The notes below the pieces were generated by a model. It was not told the origin of the DNA. It did no database searches and saw only the letters and a list, made by a program, of their open reading frames with translations. From positions 1 to 64,000 of the forward strand of contig JBKJIG010000160.1 in NCBI GenBank assembly GCA_046598415.1: DNA of 64,000 nt. Direction: 5' to 3'. Shown piece by piece: positions 57,631 through 64,000 of the stretch. The stretch's first letter is position 1. Every line of letters starts with the position of its first letter. Source of the DNA: VFJZ01 sp046598415. GTDB lineage: Bacteria > Actinomycetota > Thermoleophilia > Gaiellales > F1-60-MAGs149. Position numbers and translations under genes: made by a program.

Positions 57631-59601
57631 CTAGGCGTGCCGATGGGGCGCGACGGGCTCGAGCGACCACGCCAGCTCCGCCGCCTCGCGCACCGCGTCA
57701 TCGACGCGGCGCGCGAGGCGCGCGTCGCCGATCACGTGCACCTCGACGCCCGCGCCACGCAACGGAGCGACCAAGCCGGACTGCGGTGTCGCGCCCGACC
57801 AGTGCAGGATCGCGTCGACGTCCTCGAGCGTCGTCTCGCGACCGTCCCACTGGTTCACGAGGCGCGCCGTGGTGCCGTGGAATCCGGTCACCCGGACGCG
57901 TTCGAGCAGATCGACGCCCAGCTGCCCGAGCAGCCGCAGCAGCGGGTAGAGCGTCGTGATGCCCTCGTCCTCGCCGACGTGCAGGCAGCTGGTGGCGAGC
58001 GTCACGCGGCAGCCGCGTGCGACCAGCATCTCGGCCAGCAGCATGGCGTCGGCGCGTCCCACCTCGTCGGCGACCAGGACGTGGCCGGCCGGCACGTCAT
58101 CGACCGCGGCGACGTCGAACACGCGGCGGTGGTCGACAGCCAGTAGGGGGTGGGGGAGCGGCGCGGCGCCGCCGGCGACCACCACGAGGGCGGGCGCATC
58201 GGCCAGGACCGTGCCGGCCGTCGCCTCGGCGCCGAGGCGCACGTCGACGCCGCGGCGCGCGAGGTCGCGCTCCCACCAGCCGATCAGCCGCCGCACCTCG
58301 GCCCGCGCCGGCGCCGCCGTCCAGATGCGCATCTGCCCGCCCAGGGCGTCGCCGCGCTCGTCCAGGCGCACCGCGAAGCCGCGCGCCGCCAGCCGCCGCG
58401 CCGCCTCGATGCCGGCGGGGCCACCGCCGACCACGACCGCGGTGCGGCCCTCGCCGACGTCGGACTCGTCGACGGTACCCTCACGGCCGATCTCGGGGTT
58501 CGCGAGGCAGCGGATCGGCTCGTCGTGGAGCAGCGCGTTGATGCAGACGTTGACGGCGCTGCACGGGCGGATGTCGGCGGCGCGGCCGGCGCGCGTCTTC
58601 GTCAGAAACTCGGCGTCCACGATGTGCGCCCGCGCCAGCCCGACCAGATCGGCGTCGCCGGACGCGAGGATCTCGAGCGCGATGTCGGGATGGTTGACGC
58701 GCCCGACGGTACAGACCGGGATGTCGACCGCCTCGCGCACGGCCCGCGCGAGATGCCGCCAGATGCCGGTGGCGGCCGGCGTCGCCGGCCAGTGGTCGAC
58801 GCGCGACATGCGCCGCATGTTCGTGCCGGCGATGACGTTCAGGTAGTCGATCAGGCCTGAGGCTGCCAGGCCGCGCGCCACCTCGGGCGTGTCTCGCACC
58901 GTCAGGCCACCGTCGACCAGCTCGTCCCCGACCAGCCGCACGCCCACCAGGCGGTCGCGGCCGATGCCCTCGCGCACGGCCTGCAGCACCCGCAGCGGGA
59001 ATCGCAGCCGGTTCTCGAGACTGCCGCCGTACTCGTCGTCGCGGTGGTTCATCAGCGGCGACACGAACGAGCCGAGCAGGTAGCCCCACGCGACCGGGAT
59101 CTCGACGCCGTCGAGGTCGCCGCGCCGGCAGCGGTCGGCCGCCTCGCGGTAGCGCGCCACCACCGCGTCCATCTCGGCCGCCGTGATCGCACGGGCCGGC
59201 TGCCGCGACAGCTCGTCGACGTGCACCGAGGCGGAGATCACGTCGGGCAGGCCGATCTCGGCCGCGCCCGGGTGCATCAGCTGGGCGAGCATCCGGCCAC
59301 CCTCCTCGTGCACGGCCTCGGCCAGGCGCTGGTAGCCGGGCACGATCGACTCGTCGCGGTTCACGAGCATGCGGCGCGGATCCCAGAGGTTCGATGGCAC
59401 GACCGGTGTGGCGCCGGTGATCTGCATGGCGAAGCCGCTGCGGGCGCGCGCCCGGTGGTAGGCGACGTACCGGTCTCCCGGCGAGCCGTTGTCGGCCAGG
59501 CCGGGCTGGTGCGCCGAGGCGAACACCCGCGCCCGCAGTACCAGCGGGCCGACGGTGATCGGCTCGAACAGTGGTGCATAGCGGGGATCGGTGTCCGGCA
59601 T
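57631..59601 (-). CDS. OYE-type NADH:flavin oxidoreductase with altered iron-sulfur site
   Basis: 656 residues from ATG 59601 (GAGGAGG upstream). FMN-binding TIM barrel (1-340: HPGAAEIGLPDVISASV, DEYGGSLENRLRFPLRVL, GLARAHIVDAEFL) followed by a FAD/NAD domain (VVVGGGPAGIEAARR, LHWSGATPQSGLV). Relatives include 2,4-dienoyl-CoA reductase, trimethylamine dehydrogenase and amine/betaine demethylases. Their 4Fe-4S motif CxxCxxxCx11C is changed here to Cys347-x5-Cys353-x11-Cys365, so one Cys is missing. Second gene of an operon with the GntR regulator. Confidence 0.86.
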   Translation of the reverse strand: MPDTDPRYAPLFEPITVGPLVLRARVFASAHQPGLADNGSPGDRYVAYHRARARSGFAMQITGATPVVPSNLWDPRRMLVNRDESIVPGYQRLAEAVHEEGGRMLAQLMHPGAAEIGLPDVISASVHVDELSRQPARAITAAEMDAVVARYREAADRCRRGDLDGVEIPVAWGYLLGSFVSPLMNHRDDEYGGSLENRLRFPLRVLQAVREGIGRDRLVGVRLVGDELVDGGLTVRDTPEVARGLAASGLIDYLNVIAGTNMRRMSRVDHWPATPAATGIWRHLARAVREAVDIPVCTVGRVNHPDIALEILASGDADLVGLARAHIVDAEFLTKTRAGRAADIRPCSAVNVCINALLHDEPIRCLANPEIGREGTVDESDVGEGRTAVVVGGGPAGIEAARRLAARGFAVRLDERGDALGGQMRIWTAAPARAEVRRLIGWWERDLARRGVDVRLGAEATAGTVLADAPALVVVAGGAAPLPHPLLAVDHRRVFDVAAVDDVPAGHVLVADEVGRADAMLLAEMLVARGCRVTLATSCLHVGEDEGITTLYPLLRLLGQLGVDLLERVRVTGFHGTTARLVNQWDGRETTLEDVDAILHWSGATPQSGLVAPLRGAGVEVHVIGDARLARRVDDAVREAAELAWSLEPVAPHRHA

Positions 59602-59615
59602 CTCGGCCTCCTCGG

Positions 59616-60281
59616 TCACGTGTCGAAGCTGCGTTCGAGCATGACACCGAGCGTGAGCCAGTTCTGCACCGACGACTCCGCGGCGGCGGCGGCGTCGCCG
59701 GCGGCACAGTGCCGGACGATCGCGGTGTGCTGCTCGACCGACCGGCGGCCGGCCAGCGAGCCGAACCGGGCGCGCTCCAGCCGCCGCAGCCGCGGCATCA
59801 GCCGGTCGAGCGTTGGTGGGATCTCGAGGTTGCGCGACGCACCCACCAGCACGCCGTGAAACGCGTCGTCGGCCTCGATCGCCACCGACACGTCCTGCAC
59901 CTTCAGGGCCGCGGCGAACCGTGCGCCGGCCGAGGTCATGCGCTCGATCTCGGCAGCGGTCAGCGACGGCACCGCCAGCGTCGCCGCCAGCCCGTGCAGC
60001 GCCGCGACCACGCCGGCGGCGTCGCGCGTGTCGCGCCGGTCGAGCGCGGTGACGCGCGTGTAGCGCTGCGGCGCCGACTCGACCAGGCCGTCCTCGGTCA
60101 GGCGCGCCAGCGCCTCGCGCACCGGCGTGCGCGACAGCCCGAGCCACTGCGTCAGCTCGGTATCGCGCAGCCGTTCGCCGGGCTCGAGCGTGCCGTCCAT
60201 GATCGCGTCGCGGATGCGCAGGTACGCCTCGTCCCGCAGCAGCGTGCGTTCGACGGAGCCGGCAACCACGGGAACTGGCAT
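59616..60281 (-). CDS. GntR/FadR-family regulator
   Basis: 221 residues from ATG 60281. The N-terminal winged helix is typical (DEAYLRIRDAIMDGTLEPGERLRDTELTQWLGLSRTPVREALARL, recognised from its parts LEPGERLRDTELTQWLGLS and RTPVREALARLTEDGLV). The C-terminal FCD domain has HGVLVGASRN and a His-containing pocket. It lies 14 bases before the OYE gene and is divergent from acdS, so it probably controls both. ACC deaminase genes are more often under an Lrp-type regulator, so GntR is unusual here. Confidence 0.88.
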   Translation of the reverse strand: MPVPVVAGSVERTLLRDEAYLRIRDAIMDGTLEPGERLRDTELTQWLGLSRTPVREALARLTEDGLVESAPQRYTRVTALDRRDTRDAAGVVAALHGLAATLAVPSLTAAEIERMTSAGARFAAALKVQDVSVAIEADDAFHGVLVGASRNLEIPPTLDRLMPRLRRLERARFGSLAGRRSVEQHTAIVRHCAAGDAAAAAESSVQNWLTLGVMLERSFDT

Positions 60282-60287
60282 CTGAAA

Positions 60288-60297
60288 TACTATATCC
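60288..60297. promoter_or_regulatory. Shared AT-rich promoter core between gntR and acdS
   Basis: The 39-base gap contains AATACTATATCC. On the minus strand it reads TATAGT, a -10 box about nine bases from the gntR ATG; on the plus strand TACTAT or TATATC about 24-30 bases before acdS. The small ATA-C-TAT palindrome may be the GntR site. Confidence 0.45.
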
Positions 60298-60320
60298 GAA
60301 CGCTTCCTGGGAGGTAGAGA

Positions 60321-61331
60321 ATGTCGCTCGACTCGTACGCCCGTGTGCCGCTGCTGTTCGGGCCCTCGCCGATTCACCCGCTCGACCGCCTCACCGCCCA
60401 CCTCGGCGGTGCGCGGATGTGGGCGAAGCGCGACGACTGCAACTCCGGCATCGCCTTCGGCGGCAACAAGACGCGCAAGCTCGAATACCTCGTCGCCGAG
60501 GCGCTCGCGACCGGCTGCGACACGCTGGTGTCGATCGGCGGCGTCCAGTCGAACCACACGCGGCAGGTGGCGGCGGTGGCGGCGCGGCTCGGCCTCAAGT
60601 GCGTGCTCGTGCAGGAGAGCTGGGTCGACTGGCCCGACGTCACCTACGACCGGGTCGGCAACATCCTCATGTCGCGGCTCTGCGGCGCCGACGTGCGGCT
60701 CGTCAAAGCCGGCTTCGGCATCGGCTTCAAGGCGTCGTGGGAGCAGGCGCTGCGCGACGTGGAGGAGGCCGGCGGCACGCCCTACGCCATCCCGGCCGGC
60801 GCCTCCGACCATCCGCTCGGCGGCCTCGGGTTCGCCGGCTGGGCGGTCGAGGTGGCCGAGCAGGAGCGCGCCCTCGGCGTCTACTTCGACACGATCATCG
60901 TCTGCTCCGTGACCGGCTCGACGCAGGCCGGCATGGTCGCCGGGTTCGCGCTGGAGGGTCGCGGCCGTCGCGTGATCGGCATCGACGGCTCGGCGAAGCC
61001 CGCCGAGACCCATGCGCAGGTCCTCCGAATCGCGCGCGACACGGCAACGAAGATCGGCGTGGAGCGCGAGCTCGCCGCCGCCGACGTGCTGCTCGACGAC
61101 CGCTACCACGCGGGCACCTACGGCATCCCGGACGACACCACGATCGCGGCGATCCGCCTGGGTGCCTCGTTCGAGGGGATGATCACCGACCCCGTGTACG
61201 AGGGGAAGTCGCTGGCCGGCATGATCGACCTGGTCGAGCGCGGCGAGATCGAGAAGGGCTCGAACGTCCTCTACGCGCACATCGGCGGTCAGCCGGCGCT
61301 CAACGCCTACGCGGGGCTGTTCACAGCGTAG
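60321..61331 (+). CDS. acdS: 1-Aminocyclopropane-1-carboxylate (ACC) deaminase
   Basis: 336 residues from ATG 60321 (GGGAGGTAGAGA). A PLP enzyme that opens ACC, the precursor of plant ethylene, to 2-oxobutyrate and ammonia. Motifs: AKRDDCNSGIAFGGNKTRKL with the PLP Lys50, SIGGVQSNHTRQVAAVAA, CSVTGSTQAGMVAG, DPVYEGKS. Tyr293 and Glu294 correspond to Tyr294/Glu295 of the Pseudomonas enzyme. The second marker residue (Leu322 there) is Ile321 here (YAHIGG). These separate it from D-cysteine desulfhydrase, which has other residues at both places. Found mainly in soil and plant-associated bacteria. Confidence 0.93.
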   Translation: MSLDSYARVPLLFGPSPIHPLDRLTAHLGGARMWAKRDDCNSGIAFGGNKTRKLEYLVAEALATGCDTLVSIGGVQSNHTRQVAAVAARLGLKCVLVQESWVDWPDVTYDRVGNILMSRLCGADVRLVKAGFGIGFKASWEQALRDVEEAGGTPYAIPAGASDHPLGGLGFAGWAVEVAEQERALGVYFDTIIVCSVTGSTQAGMVAGFALEGRGRRVIGIDGSAKPAETHAQVLRIARDTATKIGVERELAAADVLLDDRYHAGTYGIPDDTTIAAIRLGASFEGMITDPVYEGKSLAGMIDLVERGEIEKGSNVLYAHIGGQPALNAYAGLFTA

Positions 61332-61397
61332 GGCGAGCGGCGCCCGGGACGGTGCGGGCTGACGGCGGCTACGTCACGCCGCCAGCCAGGGCCGGCA

Positions 61398-62033
61398 TCA
61401 GACGACGCCGGCCCTGACGGCGATGGCGACTGCCTCGGCGCGGGTGTGCGCGCCGAACTTGAGGAGCACGTTCTGGACGTGCGACTTGATGGTCTCGCTG
61501 CTCAGCACCAGCCGGGTGGCGATGTCGGAGGTGAGGTAGCCGGAGGCGATCATCGAGAGGACCTCGAGCTCGCGGGGGCTGGCGAGGGCGAGGGACGGGT
61601 TGCGCTCGTCCCAGATGGTGCGGCGACGGGCAACCGCCGAGATCGACCAGGCGACGTCGTCGGCGCGGCCCGAGCGGACGACGGTGCCGGTGGCGCCGGC
61701 GCGCTCGGCGCCTTCGTTCAGGCCGGCCACCGGTAGGGCGCACATGATCAGCATCGGGATCTCGACGCCGAGGGCGCGAAGGCGGCGGACGAGCTCGACG
61801 CCCGTGCCATCGGCGAGGTCCTGATCGATGACCAGCACGTTGGCGCCGCTGGTCGGGATCAGCTGCTCGGCCTCGGGCATCGAGGAGGCCCGGCCGCAGA
61901 TACGGAGGGCGAGGGTGTGACCGGCTCGCTCGAACCAGTCGCCGACGATGGCGTCGTTGGTCACCAGGAAGGCCGAAGTCACTTCCACCGCCGTCGCCGC
62001 GCGGCTCATCGTCATATTCGTGGGATCTCGCAC
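61398..62033 (-). CDS. NarL/LuxR-type response regulator, orphan
   Basis: 211 residues from GTG 62033, chosen because GAGGAGG lies seven bases before it. A receiver-like N-terminal domain has the probable phospho-Asp at 70 (VLVIDQDLADG) but reads LVTNDA where an acidic pair is usual. The C-terminal LuxR helix-turn-helix is standard (LASPRELEVLSMIASGYLTSDIA, then ETIKSHVQNVLLKFGAHTRAEAV). No kinase gene is adjacent. Confidence 0.85.
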   Translation of the reverse strand: MRDPTNMTMSRAATAVEVTSAFLVTNDAIVGDWFERAGHTLALRICGRASSMPEAEQLIPTSGANVLVIDQDLADGTGVELVRRLRALGVEIPMLIMCALPVAGLNEGAERAGATGTVVRSGRADDVAWSISAVARRRTIWDERNPSLALASPRELEVLSMIASGYLTSDIATRLVLSSETIKSHVQNVLLKFGAHTRAEAVAIAVRAGVV

Positions 62034-62282
62034 CGTGTACCTCCTCGTCGCAGATGCCGATTATCGGCCCGATCGCAACGGCGGGGTACTGTCTTTCCCT
62101 CTTCTGGAGGAGGTGCGCATCCCTTGTATCGACTAATCACGCCAGACCCTTGAGCGACTTCGCCCCCCATCGGCGAGGTTCGCCGCTCCGGCGGCTTATC
62201 CACTAGCCTCCCAGGGGCGCCGCGACAACCGTGATCGTGCCGGGCCGGATGGGCGAAGCGCGAATCGGAACGGAGACGACTG
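62034..62282. other. Divergent spacer between luxR and pckG
   Basis: 249 bases holding the two promoters, which I could not place with confidence. No operator palindrome or RNA structure stands out. Confidence 0.4.
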
Positions 62283-64000
62283 ATGACGGACGTATCGCAC
62301 GACGTGACCAACCGATCCCTCCTCGCCTGGGTCGACGAGGTCTCGGCGCTGTGCCAGCCCGATCATGTCCACTGGTGCGACGGCAGCGAGAAGGAGGCGG
62401 CGCTGTTGTGCGACCAGATGGTCGAGAGCGGCACATTCCTTCGGCTGAACGCCGAGAAGCGTCCCAACTCGTTCCTCTGCAGGTCCGATCCGGGCGATGT
62501 CGCGCGGGTCGAGGACCGCACCTACATCTGCTCCGTCTCGCCCGGCGACGCCGGCCCGACCAACAACTGGGAGGCGCCGCGCGAGATGAAGGATCGCCTC
62601 GAGCCGCTCTTGCAAGGCTCGATGCGCGGCCGCACGATGTACGTGATCCCCTTCTCGATGGGGCCGATCGGCTCGCCGATCGCGCACACCGGCGTGCAGC
62701 TCACCGACTCGCCGTACGTGGTCGTGAGCATGCGGATCATGACCCGCATCGGCACCGCCGTGCTGGATGCGCTCGGCACCGGCGACTTCGTGCGCTGCCT
62801 GCACTCCGTCGGCGCGCCGCTGGAGCCCGGCCAGCCCGACGTGCCGTGGCCGTGCAACGCCGAGGAGAAGTACATCGTCCACTTCCCCGAGGAGCGCGCG
62901 ATCTGGTCGTACGGCTCGGGCTACGGCGGCAACGCGCTGCTCGGCAAGAAGTGCTTCGCGCTGCGCATCGCCTCGGTGCTGGCGCGCGACGAGGGCTGGC
63001 TGGCCGAGCACATGCTGATCCTCGGCGTGGAGTCGCCCGACGGGCGCCGGTCGTACGTCGCGGCCGCGTTCCCGAGCGCCTGCGGCAAGACCAACTTCGC
63101 GATGCTGATCCCGCCTGACAGCTTCTCCGAGGACGGCTGGAAGGTGACGACCGTTGGCGACGACATCGCCTGGATCAAGCCCGGCGAGGACGGCCGCCTG
63201 TACGCGATCAACCCCGAGAACGGCATGTTCGGCGTCGCTCCGGGAACGGGCTACAGAACGAACCCGAACGCGATGGCAGCCATCGCCCGGAACACGATCT
63301 TCACCAACGTGGCGCTCACCGATGACGGCGACGTGTGGTGGGAGGGCATGACCGACGAGCCGCCCGCGCACCTGATCGACTGGCGCGGCAACGACTGGAC
63401 GCCCGCCGCCGGCCGGCCGGCCGCGCACCCGAACTCGCGCTTCACGGTGCCGCTCAGCCAGGTGCCGTCGATCGACCCCGGCTTCGACGACCCGCACGGC
63501 GTGCCGATCGCGGCGCTCGTCTTCGGCGGCCGGCGCTCGCGCACCGTGCCGCTCGTCTACCAGGCGTTCAACTGGAACTACGGGGTCTACCTCGCGGCCA
63601 CGATGGGGTCCGAGACCACCGCTGCCATGGCGAACGCGACCGGCGAGGTGCGCCGCGACCCGTTCGCGATGCTGCCCTTCTGCGGCTACCACATGGCCGA
63701 CTACTTCACGCACTGGCTGAACTTCGGCCGGCAGCTGCCGAATCCGCCGCGCATCTTCTCGGTGAACTGGTTCCGCAGGGACGAGGACGGGAACTTCCTC
63801 TGGCCCGGCTACGGCGAGAACATGCGCGTGCTGAAGTGGATCGTGGAACGCGCTCGCGGCACGGCTCAGTCGATCGAGAGCCCGCTCGGCTGGGTGCCGC
63901 GGTACGAGGATCTCGACTGGCGCGGGCTCGACTTCTCGAAGCGCCGATTCGACGAGGTGATGAGCATCGAGCGCGACGTGTGGCAGGAGGAGATCTCGAG
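62283..64000 (+). CDS. pckG: GTP-dependent phosphoenolpyruvate carboxykinase (3' truncated)
   Basis: 572 residues visible of about 600; the frame runs off the window. The enzyme converts oxaloacetate and GTP to PEP and CO2 in gluconeogenesis. Motifs: FPSACGKTNFAM (P-loop region, about 263-274), VTTVGDDIAWIKPG (metal-binding), PENGMFGVAPGTG and FSVNWFRRDEDGNFLWPG. Start ATG 62283 with GGAGACGACTG upstream. Divergent from the orphan LuxR-type gene. Confidence 0.96.
   Translation, partial: MTDVSHDVTNRSLLAWVDEVSALCQPDHVHWCDGSEKEAALLCDQMVESGTFLRLNAEKRPNSFLCRSDPGDVARVEDRTYICSVSPGDAGPTNNWEAPREMKDRLEPLLQGSMRGRTMYVIPFSMGPIGSPIAHTGVQLTDSPYVVVSMRIMTRIGTAVLDALGTGDFVRCLHSVGAPLEPGQPDVPWPCNAEEKYIVHFPEERAIWSYGSGYGGNALLGKKCFALRIASVLARDEGWLAEHMLILGVESPDGRRSYVAAAFPSACGKTNFAMLIPPDSFSEDGWKVTTVGDDIAWIKPGEDGRLYAINPENGMFGVAPGTGYRTNPNAMAAIARNTIFTNVALTDDGDVWWEGMTDEPPAHLIDWRGNDWTPAAGRPAAHPNSRFTVPLSQVPSIDPGFDDPHGVPIAALVFGGRRSRTVPLVYQAFNWNYGVYLAATMGSETTAAMANATGEVRRDPFAMLPFCGYHMADYFTHWLNFGRQLPNPPRIFSVNWFRRDEDGNFLWPGYGENMRVLKWIVERARGTAQSIESPLGWVPRYEDLDWRGLDFSKRRFDEVMSIERDVWQEEIS

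Noticed and set aside
60321..61331. D-cysteine desulfhydrase instead of ACC deaminase
   Set aside because: Glu294 after Tyr293 (YEGKS) matches ACC deaminase; desulfhydrases carry other residues at this place and at the Leu322/Ile321 site.
1..64000. CRISPR array, tRNA or rRNA genes, prophage or complete insertion sequence
   Set aside because: No regularly spaced repeats, no tRNA/rRNA signatures, and no transposase, integrase or phage structural gene were recognised.

Overview
This is about 64 kb of very GC-rich, gene-dense DNA with no rRNA, tRNA, CRISPR array, complete insertion sequence or prophage that I can see. The gene content points to an aerobic soil actinobacterium (Actinomycetota). 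The main reasons are a cytosolic, high-affinity type [NiFe] hydrogenase with its hhyE partner, promoters of the GTTT-N15-GGG type used by SigB/SigF-like sigma factors, and 11-nt direct-repeat boxes for OmpR-type regulators. The class Thermoleophilia is my best guess. That guess is an inference from style and gene content, not a measurement.

Layout. 1-13.3 kb: one plus-strand operon for an atmospheric-H2 type [NiFe] hydrogenase (hypD partial, hypE, hhyS, hhyL, hhyE, four poorly known accessory genes, a maturation protease, hypA, hypB, a double-SIS protein, hypF). Most junctions are 4-base ATGA/GTGA overlaps. 13.3-15.5 kb: an ArsR/SRPBCC unit and a TetR/DUF4260 unit, each with readable operators. 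15.5-20 kb: small stress-type genes (anti-sigma-like ATPase, YtxH-like, cysteine-less thioredoxin fold, small disordered proteins, BrkB, CBS pair). Several of these carry GTTT-N15-GGG promoters. 20-22.6 kb: a CrcB/FluC pair and a TetR-MFS unit. 22.6-38 kb: signalling genes, namely a SpoIIE phosphatase, an MMPL transporter, two cyclic-di-GMP enzymes, an ECF sigma / small protein / TPR-CHAT protease operon, and an AraC regulator. 38-42.3 kb: an acyl-CoA-dehydrogenase-like flavoprotein without the usual catalytic Glu, two cupins and a DHA2-type MFS pump. 42.3-57.3 kb: three histidine kinase/response regulator pairs with associated membrane proteins and ABC transporters. 57.3-61.4 kb: an OYE-type flavoprotein and GntR divergent from ACC deaminase (acdS). 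61.4-64 kb: a LuxR-type regulator and a truncated GTP-dependent PEP carboxykinase.

How they work together. The hydrogenase operon supplies electrons from trace H2 and carries nearly the whole Hyp maturation set except hypC, which would lie upstream. HhyE is the likely electron exit. The three two-component systems each sit beside plausible targets, and two have 11-bp-spaced direct repeats in front of those targets. The ECF sigma, 157-residue protein and TPR-CHAT protease form a tight operon. It recalls the substrate/sigma/TPR-CHAT logic of type III-E CRISPR loci, but there is no CRISPR here. Together with a covarying 41-nt hairpin repeat found at two sites, this is the most interesting part of the window.
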